DNA of 64,000 nucleotides. It comes from Iris pallida (lineage: Eukaryota; Streptophyta; Magnoliopsida; Asparagales; Iridaceae). The number at the start of each line of letters is the position of its first letter. The stretch's first letter is position 1. Below the pieces are notes generated by a model. That model was given only the letters and a program-made list of their open reading frames with translations, had not been told where the DNA came from and made no database searches. Made by a program: the position numbers and the translations under genes. Shown here one piece after another: positions 1 to 10,445 of this stretch. Location of the stretch: the NCBI GenBank assembly GCA_029216955.1, contig JANAVB010002199.1, positions 17,013,760-17,077,759 of the forward strand, read 5' to 3'.

Positions 1-59
1 CAATGGTAATCTAGCTCTAGAAGAGAGAAATTCAAGTACACTTGTTACTAAACCTTCGA

Positions 60-290
60 CGATACTAATCCGAAATGGTATATAATAATCCAACACGGCC
101 GATACCTATCGGATATGACCGATACCAAATCGATAAGGCCAATATGACTTAATGGCTATACGGCCGATACATATCGGATAGGACGATACCAATTCGCTAA
201 GACCAATACCAACCGATACGGTCCATACCAAAACGATAGATCGATACTAATCCGACACGGTCAATACTTATAAGTACCTACGGTCCAGGA
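60..290. repeat. Degenerate TATCGG-rich repeat
   Basis: Many copies of CGATACC / GGCCGATAC / TATCGG in both orientations fill this stretch. The motif matches the ends of the TATCGG elements at 13.2 and 44.9 kb, but I see no matching core, so it may be a decayed relative or simple expansion. No gene is visible in positions 1-470. Confidence 0.4.
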
Positions 291-476
291 GGTTGATCCG
301 CTAGTACATCCATGTACGAACAACGAAGTAACGATCCATTTCAATTTGGATGTGAAAATCTGTATCGTAAGACAAACTAAACATAACCAGTTCTATTTTA
401 CATGCTTAATTGTCAAGTATGGGAACGAATAGCTCAGAACACAACCCAAAATTCATTCTAGATGAACTCACATAAT

Positions 477-764
477 GTTTACAGTCTTGGTCTCAACTGT
501 CTTCGATTCTATGATCCCATGTCTTAGGTTAAATAAATCACTAACCTCATCACGGTGAGTCTTGGTGTAGCACTCAAATGTGGGGCACCCGTAAATTCGT
601 CGAGGTTTTAAATCATCGACATTGAGTTTTAAACCCTCACATAGCCTTTCTGCTTCACTTCTAGGGTCGAGCAGCATCTTCTTGCAAGCTTCGGTCTCCA
701 GATACTTAGTGTCAAGATTCTGGACGCTTTCGTAGAGCATGTCAACGCATCCTAGCGTCAATTT
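477..764 (-). pseudogene. DUF674 gene fragment, left arm of hairpin (rearranged)
   Basis: On the minus strand this reads a DUF674-type segment (KLTLGCVDMLYESVQNLD ... CKKMLLDPRSEAE ... YGCPTFECYT). DUF674 is a plant-specific family of unknown function. Relative to the right arm it lacks the central part (the CPCG region and following residues), and the last two blocks are in swapped order: the counterpart of 1237-1255 comes directly after the conserved arm, followed by the counterpart of 1177-1230. It is an internally deleted and shuffled copy, not a working gene. Confidence 0.65.
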
Positions 765-988
765 ACTCGGCAGGAAATTGACGCTAGGATGCGTTGACAT
801 GCTCTACGAAAGCGTCCAGAATCTTGACACTAAGTATCTGGAGACCGAAGCTTGCAAGAAGATGCTGCTCGACCCTAGAAGTGAAGCAGAAAGGCTACGT
901 GAGGGTTTAAAACTCAATGTCGATGATTTAAAACCTCGACGAATTTACGGATGCCCCACATTTGAGTGCTACACCATGACTCACCGTC
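552..988. repeat. Long near-perfect inverted repeat made of DUF674 coding sequence
   Basis: Positions 552-764 are the near-exact reverse complement of 775-988 (about 213 bp per arm), separated by a 10-base loop (ACTCGGCAGG, 765-774). Only scattered mismatches are visible. If transcribed through, the RNA would fold into a continuous hairpin. Confidence 0.85.
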
Positions 989-1268
989 TGTATAGTTCGG
1001 TTATTGGCGCTCGATGTCCCTGTGGTAAGGCAATGGATGAGGATATTGCGTAGGAGGGGGTTGCAGATAGAGGCAACAAGGATGGCGTATTTGTGAAAGG
1101 AGGGAAAAGATACATAATCACAGACGATTTGCATGTAAGGCCATTCTATTCCACGGAGTCTGCGTTGTCTATTTTCCGAAAGCATGGGATCATAGAATCG
1201 AAGACAGTTGAGACCAAGATTGTAAACATTGGCCGCGATGAGGTTAGTGATTTATGTAACCAAATGTA
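775..1268 (+). pseudogene. DUF674 gene fragment, right arm of hairpin
   Basis: The plus strand encodes LTLGCVDMLYESVQNLDTK, then YGCPTFECYT, CPCGKAMDEDIA, a TAG stop at 1051-1053, and in the same frame GVFVKGGKRYIITDDLHVRP and ESKTVETKIVNIGRDEVSDL. This matches the order of conserved blocks in DUF674 (NLYESVxNLD, a Cys pair, FVKGG.xYIIxDDL, then VxxGxxEVLxLL). It lacks the N-terminal third of a DUF674 repeat and is interrupted by the stop. The ATG at 739 lies in the opposite arm, so a translated start here would be fortuitous. Confidence 0.7.
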
Positions 1269-2235
1269 GTAATCTTGTAATTTAAAGTTGGAAGAACATG
1301 CAAGTAGCCTTATATATAGTTGCTGCCTCACCAGTCGAATGACTTAATTGCCAAGTATCGGAACGAATGGCTCAGAACACAACCAAAGATTCATTCTAGC
1401 ATACATTAGTGAGTTCATCTTGATTCTGTTACGTCCTTCAGATACTATATACGATAAGAAAATAGATGATTCAACTAATGTATGCTAGAGTGAATCTTGG
1501 CTTGTGTTCTGAGCCATCCGTTCTGATTAAGCATCTTCCTTCTCCTCCACCATGGCTCTGAACCAATCTGCTCATCCCTACTTCACTTCTTTTTATTTTA
1601 TTCTCTCAGCAACATATGACATCCAGCTCAAGTGTAGAGTCGGGGGATGAGGGTCGGAGGACATCCAGCTCAAGATGAACTCACTAATGTAATACTAAGA
1701 CATCATCTACTACTATATAAGATATAGTGATAGGTTGTCGTATCATCATTGCCGAGGGATGAGGGTCGGAGGACAGGCAACTTTATCTACGGCTACATAG
1801 TTTCTGCCTCGCCAGTCGAATGGCTGCAGGGACTATGTCCTGATCACCATGTCGTACCGTAGACTAATGCAAATGGAGCTGAAAAAATATGCATAAACCA
1901 AACCAATATATAATGTACACCAATTATCCAAGAATCACATAGACCAAATATGCACATACGAATTTAATGCACGCCAATTATCCAAGAATCATATAGACCA
2001 AACCAAATTAATATAAAATAGACATCAATTATCCTGAAGAACGTAACAGAATCAAGATGAACTCACATAATGTAATACTAAGACATCATCTACTACTATA
2101 TAAGATATAGTGATAGGTTGTCGTATCATCATTGCCGAGGGATGGCTCAGAATACAACCAAAATACAGAATCAAATCCCTGGGACGGATGGCTCAGAACA
2201 CAATCAACCGGCCGGAGAGGATACTCTGAGAGATC

Positions 2236-2822
2236 CATCTGAGTAGGACGTATACTCTGAGAGATCACCTTTACAAGAATGATATCAGTAGTGGGATTGA
2301 ATGCTGGAGGGGATATTATCCGAGTATACGTCCTACTCAGATGGGTCTCTCACCGTTACTATTTTTTTCTGACAGCATGGTGGATGTGCTCCGTCAACAG
2401 AGTCTGGCTCCGAGCCAAAACTTTGCCCCGGAGCTCAAGTGGACATCCTTCGTGTAGAGCTCGAGTGGGAGGTTCCTGACAGCAAGGTGGTCTCCTTTGT
2501 CAAAGTATCCGTGCTCGTCCCACAACCAATGTGGGATGAGCACGAATACTTTGACAAATGAGACTACCATGCTGTCAGGAACCTCTCACTCAAGCTCTAC
2601 ACGAAGGATGTCTACTTGAGCTCCGGGGCAAAGTTTTGGTTCAGAGCAAGATTCTGTTGACGGAGCACATCCACCATGCTGTCAGAAAAAATTAGTAACG
2701 GTGGGAGACCAATCTGAGTAGGACGTATACTCTGATAATATCTCCTCCAGCACTCAATCTCACTAATGATATCATTCTTGTAATTGTGATCTCTCAGAGT
2801 ATACGTCATACTGAGATGGATC
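2236..2822. repeat. Second long foldback (arms ~288 bp, 7-base loop)
   Basis: 2236-2523 and 2531-2822 are inverted copies around AACCAAT (2524-2530). The arms share blocks such as GACGTATACTCTGAGAGATC, TGCTCCGTCAACAGA and CCGGAGCTCAAG. Short open stretches exist on both arms, but I cannot assign them to a family. It is distinct from the DUF674 hairpin. Confidence 0.8.
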
Positions 2823-3031
2823 TAATATTCTCTCTTGTTGGTTGTCGTATCATCATTGCCGAGGGATGAGGGTCGGAGGACAGTACAAATAGTCTAATAC
2901 AAAAACAACTCAATAAGTAGTCCAATACAAATAGTCTAATACAAAAATAACCCAATACAAATAGTCCAATACAAATAAGTACTAATAGCTAATGAGAACC
3001 ACGCTGCTCATGCAAACGCTCAGTGATACGT

Positions 3032-3256
3032 TCACGCATCCACCTCGAAGAGCTTTTTGGCGCGAGGAGAGATGCCGTCCCTTGCAAAGATTGCATGAAG
3101 AGAACTCTCGGTCTCACTAGCTACCGGTGCTGGATGAATAGAACTTCCAGTCTCACTAGCAACCGGTGCCACTTCCTCCTCAACTGTAGGAGGAGCCACC
3201 TCAGCATTCACTGTTTTCTTCAAACGACGTGCCGCTCCTCGGGTCATGGGTGCCAT
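3032..3256 (-). CDS. Hypothetical 74-residue ORF inside CACTA
   Basis: An ATG-initiated frame starting MAPMTRGAARRLKKTV, with a basic N-terminus and an internal tandem repeat (APVASETGSSIHP / APVASETESSLHA). It ends with KKLFEVDA and a stop. Its composition looks more protein-like than neighbouring shadows, and it could be the first exon of an element-encoded protein, but I recognise no family. Low confidence that it is expressed. Confidence 0.25.
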   Translation of the reverse strand: MAPMTRGAARRLKKTVNAEVAPPTVEEEVAPVASETGSSIHPAPVASETESSLHAIFARDGISPRAKKLFEVDA

Positions 3257-4439
3257 CTGGTAAGATCGATAGTCACAAATAATATAATTGTAACATAAGC
3301 AAGCTAACTAAAGGAACCATCATGTAATTTGAGTACATTTTCGAAAGCCGATAAAGTATTACCAATTCGATTTTTTGCCAAGTGTGAGAACGGATGGCTC
3401 AGAAGACAACCCAAGATTCATTCAAGCATACATTAGTGTGAATCATCTATGTTCTGTACATATGGTGTAGTATATGTTCTTATCGTATCTAGTATCTGAA
3501 GAACGTAACAGAATCAAGATGAACTCACATAATGTAATACTAAGACATCATCTACTACTATATAAGATATAGTGATAGGTTGTCGTATCATCATTGCCGA
3601 GGGATGAGGGTCGGAAGACATGCAACTTTATCTACGGCTACATAGTTTCTGCCTCGCCAGTCGAATGGCTGCAGAGACTATGTCATGATCACCATGTCGT
3701 ACCGTAGATCAAATGGAGCTAGAACTGGAGCCAAAATACAGTACTACTTCACCATGTCGTACCATTTTAATCTCTCTCTCTCCTCCCTCCCTCCGGCGCT
3801 CTCACTCTCTCTGGCGCTCTCACACTACTAATTCCTATGTGTTATAAGTGTGAGAACGGATGGCTCAGAATACAACCCAAGATTCATTCTAGCATACATT
3901 AGTGTGAATCATCTATATTCTGTATACATATCGTGTAGTATATGTTAACCTTATCGTATCTAGTATCTGAAGGACGTACGTAACAGAATCAAGATGAACT
4001 CACTAATGTAATACTAAGACATCATCTACTACTATATAAGATATAGTGATGGGTTGTCGTATCATCATTGCCGAGGGATGAGGGTCGTAGGACAGGCAAA
4101 TTTATCTACGGCAACATAGTTTCTGCTTCGCCAGTCGAATGGCTGCAGAAAATATCCGTCACCATGTCGTACCGTAGATTAATGCAATTAATGGAGCTGG
4201 AAATATCTGTCGCTAACCGGTAACTAGTACGTCGCTAACTGAGATTGTCACATACACATATGTATATCACAGCTAGATGTATAGATATATACATCTATAC
4301 AGAAGCACACAACTGATAGAACTCGCACTGTCCTTGAGATAGTGAACATATACACCATGAATCCAAACCCCATATATATTCACATTTACTAATCCAAACA
4401 CCACCAAACTAATGAAACACCCAATATGGATAATACATT

Positions 4440-5155
4440 ATTTAGCCAATATATAAACTCAGATGAATTTGAGAAGCAAAGCCACCCGCCGCCCCCGACC
4501 AAAGACCGCCGCCCCAAGCCAGCCGCCCAGCCCCCGACGCCGCCGCCCCAAGCCCACCGCCCAGCCCCCGACCCAAGCCAGCCGCCCAGCCCCCGACGCC
4601 CCCGCCCCAAGCCAGCCGCCCAGCCCCCGACGCCGCCACCCCAAGCCCACCGCCCAGCCCCCGACCCAAGCCAGCCGCCCAGCCCCCGACGCCGCCGCCC
4701 CAAGCCCACCGTCCAGCCCCCGACCCAAGCCAGCCGCCCAGCCCCGACGCCCCCGCCCCAAGCCAGCCGCCCAGCCCCCGACGCCGCCGCCCCAAGCCCA
4801 CCGCCCAGACCCCGCCCCAAGCCAGCCGCCCAGCCCCCGACGCCGCCGCCCCAAGCCCACCGCCCAGACCCCGACCCAAGCAAGCCGCCCAGCCCCCGAC
4901 GCCCCAACCCCGCCTCCCAGACCCCGACGCCCCCGCCCCAAGCCCACCGCCCAGACCCCGACCCAAGCAAGCCGCCCAGCCCCCGATGCCCCAAAACCCC
5001 AAGCCCGCCTCCCAGACCCCGACGCCCCCGCCCCAAGCCCACCGCCCAGCCCCCGACGCCCCAGCCCCAAGCCCGCCGCCCAGCCCCCGACCCAAGCCAG
5101 CCGCCAAGCCCCGGACGGTCCAGCCCCAAGCGCGCCGCCCAGCCCCTATACGACA
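4440..5155. repeat. GC-rich CCGCCCAGCCCCCGAC tandem array
   Basis: Short units of the type AAGCCnnCCGCCCAGCCCCCGACGC repeat imperfectly for about 650 bases with strong C over G bias, followed by (GA)n at 5158-5205. The array is free of stops in several frames on both strands because the repeat contains none. That explains the long Pro/Arg-rich and Gly/Trp-rich frames without invoking a protein. It probably forms the GC-rich 5' region of the CACTA element. Confidence 0.7.
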
Positions 5156-5379
5156 CCGCGCGAGAGAGAGAGAGAGAGAGAGATCGAGAGAGAGAGAGAG
5201 AGAGGGGGGGTTACCTTCGGTTGAGAGAGAGGAGAGGACGCCGACGACGACACCGACGCCGATCACCGAAGCCGACACCGGCGAGAGAGAGAGAGAGGGA
5301 GGAGAGAGAGTGAATTTGGGAGGAATGCGAAAAGTTTCCCCCGCCGTTTCATTTAAAGTCTAGAACGTATATATAGCGA

Positions 5380-5718
5380 CGGACGGGCGACTGGTAAACA
5401 TCCGTCGCCCGGTAGTCGCCCTTTTTGATAAGTGCCGACTGACTATCCGTCGCTAAGTCGTCGAAAATATGTCCCGCCAATTTCCTACACAATTCCCGCC
5501 AAATATACGACTGTGTTGCGACGACGGTAATTCCGTCGCTATATTACCGTCAGTCTAGCGACGGCTGCGCGACTTTTCCTCCTCCTAAAATTAAAATAAA
5601 AATGGCAAAGGCTTGTAGTCGGAAATCAGTCGCTGAGCGGCCACTAAACCGTCGCTAATACCGACGAAAAAATTCCGTCGCTAAGAAGCCGTCGCTAAAT
5701 GGGTGTATTTTGGTAGTG
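5380..5718. repeat. CACTA sub-terminal repeats and terminal inverted repeat
   Basis: More than ten copies of CCGTCGCTA / TAGCGACGG or close variants in both orientations precede the terminal sequence GGGTGTATTTTGGTAGTG at 5701-5718. In this superfamily such motifs bind the element-encoded transposition proteins. The base triplet after the end is TTC, the presumptive 3-bp target duplication; its partner is outside the window. Confidence 0.85.
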
Positions 5719-8700
5719 TTCGTGTCTCGCAGGACACACCCGTCATACCCGACATGATTCAGACCATAATCCTAACCTATCCCTAGCTATCGCCATTGCG
5801 CCATCGCCATCTTCTTCTCCGACCAGCGTAACTACGTTGTAACCACCTCCGAACAACTGACTTCCAAACCACCCTGAACCATACAGCCACCCTCATGCTA
5901 CCTTCACCACGACCGCCATCATGCGCCGTCCCTACAATCGTAACTCGGGTGGCCGACCCCGACCCAATAATAGATCCATTGGCCCAAACCCGACCATAGA
6001 CATGGCCACCGCCACCAGCACACCCAAAGCCCCCAAAACATTCAAACAAATATAAATACACCACCGCCACCACCATTACCTCCGGTCCCCGACGCCGCCG
6101 CTGGCTTCCTTCTGCCACCACCATCAACTGCAAGACCACCAGCCATCATCATCACCATCCCCGCTTCTTGATCTCTGTTGACACCACCGTTTGGCCGCCC
6201 TCCACTCGTGGCAACCCCGCACCCCGACCTGACCCGATCCACCCTGCTGTACATGAACCCACGCTCACGCTCTCCTCGACGACCGACCAACGGTCAGAAT
6301 CTGACGCCGACCGCTCACACACAGGCCGACGGAACCCCTGAAGCCGAGCCGCGCCTTCCCCAGGCGGTGCAGCACCTCCGGAGAGCTCGCCATCTTCTTA
6401 GCGCCGGCCTCTCTCTCCGATGAGTCCCTCCCGATCTCTCCTCTCTCTAATTTCTCATCTCCCCCTTCCGATGAGCCGCCGCACTTGCCGCTCTCCGTCC
6501 GCCGACCAAAACCCCCGCGTCCGCCCTTCTTCTCCTCGCCCACCGCCACGTTCGACTCTGCACGAGCGAGCTCCACCCGACCGGAAACCCCTCGCCACCG
6601 AGCCTCCGCAAACCCTCGTTCTCCGCCGTCTCTCCCAAACCTTCCGCCGCTCTCCTCTCTCCCAAACCTTCCGCCGATCCCTCTCTCTCTCTCTGTGCCA
6701 TTCGCCCTCTCCTTTCATCCCTTTTTTTTCTTGCTTTTGTTTTTTCTCTCTCCGAGAGAAGAACAGAAGAGCAGTAGCTCTTTGATTGCTGCTGATATTT
6801 TCATTAATACTTTATTATTATTAACTTTATTATTATTATCTTTATTATTATTATTATTATTATTATCTTTATTATTATTATTTTATGTTTTGAGAAGAGA
6901 CAGCAGTACTGATGAGCTTATTCTTTGCTTTATTTATATTTTTGTATATTTTATCAAATTGTATATGGTATCTACTTAGTATAAGTATTATTATGTAATA
7001 TTGTTTCTATTATATCCATTGTTAATATTAGTATTGTTGATTAATTATTTCAGAAATTATATATTAGTATTTTTCTAAATTATTTTGTAGCAAAATTTTG
7101 TATTAGGCTTGGCCTATATTCCAAAATTTTAAGCCCTAAAATATTATTGTATTATTTTATATTAGTTATGGCTTTTTAGTTAAAATTTAATTGATAAAAA
7201 TTAGTTTTTAGCCTAAAATCATTTTTCTATATTATTTGTAATATTTTGAATGAAAGAAAAACATAGTTTTTATCTATAGTTGATTTTCAAATATAGTTTC
7301 CAAATAAAAAGTATTTATCTAAACATATGTTTGACTAAAGTAGACTTTTCATCTATATATATAAATATCTTAAATAGTTATTTATACTCAATTCCTCTTC
7401 GAAAAATCAAATCTTGTCCCTGGCTAAGTCATATTCCTATCTTCTTCTAAAATGTTGAACTTATTTATATCGTCCCTAACTAAGTTGACCCTTCTGGACC
7501 CAATGGAACTGTCCGTGCCACCATGAGAGGTCACCTTGTATAGTTGTTGCACCGAAGTCACAGTTCGTGCCACCTTGATCATCGCAGCACACCAGGCGCT
7601 CTACCAGGCAAGACACCTTGCCTTTACTGTATAATTCCTTGCTCAATATCATGCATGTTTTTACTTATTCTAGAAAATATAAATTGTACTTGCAAATTAT
7701 TATATTTTAGTTGCATATGGCTTAGAGTTAAGGGACCACCTTTGTTTGTGTCGCATTCATTGGCCCGACACTTGTGTATCACGAGTCACGAGTCTCATAT
7801 AGATCTCGGACGTACGTATCGACTGGCCATCGGTGCGCACATGCCGTGCGATAAGCAATAACTGCTAAATAGTTATGGTTGTCTAGAAGACTTAGCGACT
7901 TAGCAGTTATTAGGAATGTCGTGATGTGGATTCAGCACGAGTAGTGCATGGGGAGGGTGAAGACAGTTATTAGGCGCAGGGGCTTTCACACCTTTACTTT
8001 TCTCTAGATGCCATTTGTGACTCAATCGAGAGCTAGTGGCCGTACATTTATTTACTTTTCTCTAGATGCCACTAGTGCCTCGGTTGAAGCACAAATGTGC
8101 CGTGCATTTACTTTCCTCTAGCTGCCGTTAGTGACTCACCCAAGAGCTAGTGGTCGTGCATTTATTTTTCTCTGGATGCCCCTTAGCACTCACTCGAGTC
8201 TAATGGGCCGTGCATTTACTTTTCTCTAGATGCCACTAGTGCCTTGGTTGAAACGCTAATGTGCCGTGTTTCTAGCTTCGAGAGCCCTTGTGTGGAACGT
8301 TGTCTTCAAATTGCATTTTCATATAGAATGGTTAAGACCTTTATTTGTGTAGTCACATATACTTTTCTGTTGAGCTAACTTTATTCAGTTTATGGCATGA
8401 TATTATGTGTCTTGTTACGTCCCTTTGAGGACCTGGTTATCTCGCCAGGTGTGTGCTATTGTCTTTCGCAGGTATTCTAGCTCTAGCCGTGATCATTGCT
8501 ATTTCTTCGAGGATGATTGCATTTGGATCGTCTTCGCTTCGCTCGCCACTCATTTCATTTTCTATGTACTTTTCCTTATTTTGTTGGTAGTGGATTTGTC
8601 TCCGCCCAACATATTGTATCAAGACAATTCATTATCTTTATATGATGTCTTTTATTTATTTATTTTGTGTGGATGAGATTAGTTATGGTTCTACTGCATT

Positions 8701-8812
8701 TTACAGCTTATGTATTCATATGAGATTTCCATATATTGGAGTGTACTTCGTATAAATACAGCTGGCATGTCTACGTTCCTAGTCCTACGTATTTTGGGAC
8801 TGGGGCGTTACA
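5719..8812. other. No gene seen; GC/pyrimidine-rich block, AT-rich block, LTR-like end
   Basis: 5,760-6,720 is C-rich with CTCTCT runs and only low-complexity frames. 6,810-6,890 is an ATT/TTA microsatellite, then strongly AT-rich to about 7,400. The stretch ends in GGACTGGGGCGTTACA at 8797-8812, which resembles the 3' end of Ty3/gypsy LTRs. I could not find the matching 5' LTR end, so the LTR call is tentative. Confidence 0.4.
7993..8270 (+). repeat. Tandem repeat, five ~54-58 bp units
   Basis: TTTACTTTTCTCTAGATGCC or a close variant begins at about 7993, 8051, 8107, 8161 and 8215. The units contain the stem of GTGCATTTAC ... GAGCTAGTGG. It may be part of the LTR-like sequence ending at 8812. 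Confidence 0.75.
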
Positions 8813-8929
8813 CAAGGCAACAAGTTCAAGTAGGACTCCAGGTGCAAGGAAGCCGACCGATTCGATGCACTAGCCTTTGACGTCGCGATTGCAGAGGTTG
8901 TTTATGGTGAAGGAGACTGCCGAGAACAT

Positions 8930-10070
8930 GAGTTGGCACAGGTGGGAACAGATCGATGGAGTTTGGATCATCCAGAAGCATGGAAACACTTTGATCGAGA
9001 GTATCCAGATTTTGTTTCTGATCCGCGTAATGTAAGATTGGGGCTATCCTTTGACGATTTTACCCCATTCGGACTTTCAGGTTCCCAATATTCGTGTTGG
9101 CCAGTGATTGTCACTCCGTACAACCTACCGTCGTGGATGTGTATGAAGACTCCTTACATGTTCCTAACCGTTATTATTCTAGGTTCGAACAATCCGAAGA
9201 GGAATATCGATGTGTACTTACAGCCGTTGATAGATGAATTGAATCAGTTGTGGGAAGTAGGCGCCAATACGTATGATGTTTCCATAAAGCAGAACTTTCA
9301 GATGAGGGACGCACTGATATGGAGCATCAACGACTTTTCGGCCTATGGAATGTTATCTGGATGGAGCACAAATGGCCGTCTCTCATGTCCGTATTGCATG
9401 GACCGCAGAAAGGCTTTCCGTTTGAAACACGGAGAAAAACCTGCTTCTTCGATTGTCATCGACAGTTCCTACCGAAGGACCATCAATTACGGAGGAACAA
9501 GAATGCTTTTCGTGCCGACGTCGTGGAGAAGGCCAATCCACCGCCAAGGTGGACCAGAGACACGATATGGGAGGAGATCAAGAATTTTTCAAGTGCTATC
9601 GAAGAGCCTACAAAGGGATACAAGTGTGATGAATTTGGTCGCACTCATAATTGGACGAAAAGAAGTATATTATGGGACCTGCCACATTGGAGCACCAATC
9701 TGATCAGACATAACCTTGATGTCATGCATATTGAGAAAAATGTGTTTGACAACATAATTAATACTGTGATGGACGTAAAGAAAAGACGAAAGACAATCCC
9801 AAGGCCAGGTTGGACTTGGAAGATATATGCAGACGTCCTGCGTTGCATTTGATAAAAGAAGGCAATGGAAAGTATAAGCAGCCTAAGGCAATTTTTAGTC
9901 CATTACGGGAGGATAAAGAAAGATTTTGTAGGTGGATTCAGGGCCTAAAATTTCCTGATGGATACGTGTCGAATTTAAAAAGATGCGTCAATCCGAAGGA
10001 GAACAAACTGACGGATATGAAGAGCCACGACTGTCATGTATTTATGGAGAGGGTAAAGAAAGACTTTTAG
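8930..10070 (+). pseudogene. CACTA TNP2-type transposase fragment, frameshifted
   Basis: The translation shows TNP2 (transposase family tnp2) landmarks in order across three frames: EAWKHFDREYPDFVSDPRNV and PYNLPSWMCMKTPYMFLT up to LSCPYCM (8933 to about 9410); TCFFDCHRQFLPKDH, WTKRSILWDLPHW and RHNLDVMHIEKNVFDNI (about 9430-9780); then KARLDLEDICRRPALHL and FPDGYVSNLKRCV, KSHDCHVFM (about 9790-10070). Two frame changes break it, and both the N-terminal and C-terminal parts are missing. The 120 bases after the LTR-like end at 8812 may hold more of it. It lies outside the CACTA end at 5718, so it comes from a different element. Confidence 0.85.
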
Positions 10071-10445
10071 GTGGATTCATGGCCTAAAGTTTTTGACCGT
10101 TCATCTCGCGAAAAATTGAGTAGTCTAAGAATATAATATAAAGGTCAAAAAAATACAATCAAACTGGCTACTATTTCAAAGAACACAGGAACGATTAAGA
10201 GCGAAAACTCCGATCCTTGGCTCTGAAAAGCCCCAAGCCAGAATCACATCCATTCTGTATCAGAAGCATTTACCGAACGGCTTTTTATGTACAAATTAAA
10301 TGATCTATTATAAAATTTCAGAGTTGAACTGCATATCAAAAGTAAATGATAGCATTTACTCAAGTTTACATTAATCTAGACACCAATTAGAATGGAGCAT
10401 AAAACAAATGCAGACGCAGCATGAACATTGGAGAAGTTGAATGAA

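Larger units (their letters stand above)
1339..4200. repeat. Dispersed ~340-bp repeat family inside the CACTA element
   Basis: A unit that starts near GGCTCAGAAnACAACCCAAGATTC and runs through GACATCATCTACTACTATATA and GTCGTATCATCATTGCCGAG to ACCATGTCGTACCGTAG is present almost whole at about 3370-3720 and 3847-4200. Partial copies lie at 1339-1430, 1640-1880, 2040-2150 and 2840-2885, and an inverted piece at about 1465-1530. The start motif also occurs at 413-460. The copies are noncoding and similar enough to be recent duplications. Confidence 0.75.
1..5718 (-). mobile_element. CACTA (En/Spm) transposon, right end and interior; left end outside window
   Basis: The right terminus is the inverted repeat at 5701-5718, which reads CACTACCAAAATACACCC on the minus strand. 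The adjacent 340 bases hold many short direct and inverted copies of CCGTCGCTA / GCGACGG, the sub-terminal array expected of CACTA elements. More copies lie at 4210-4245. No transposase is recognisable inside the element; it carries gene fragments, so it looks like a non-autonomous, gene-capturing CACTA. I assume everything left of 5718 belongs to it because no other end is seen, but separate nested elements in 1-4 kb are possible. Confidence 0.6.

Noticed and set aside
4389..5363. Proline/arginine-rich (plus) and glycine/tryptophan-rich (minus) ORFs of 125-295 codons
   Set aside because: They follow from a stop-free GC-rich tandem repeat read in several frames; there is no single preferred frame and no known domain.
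6042..6979. Several overlapping ORFs of 80-164 codons
   Set aside because: Overlapping on both strands in a pyrimidine-rich block, with Ser/Pro/Arg/Leu-only composition and no motif.
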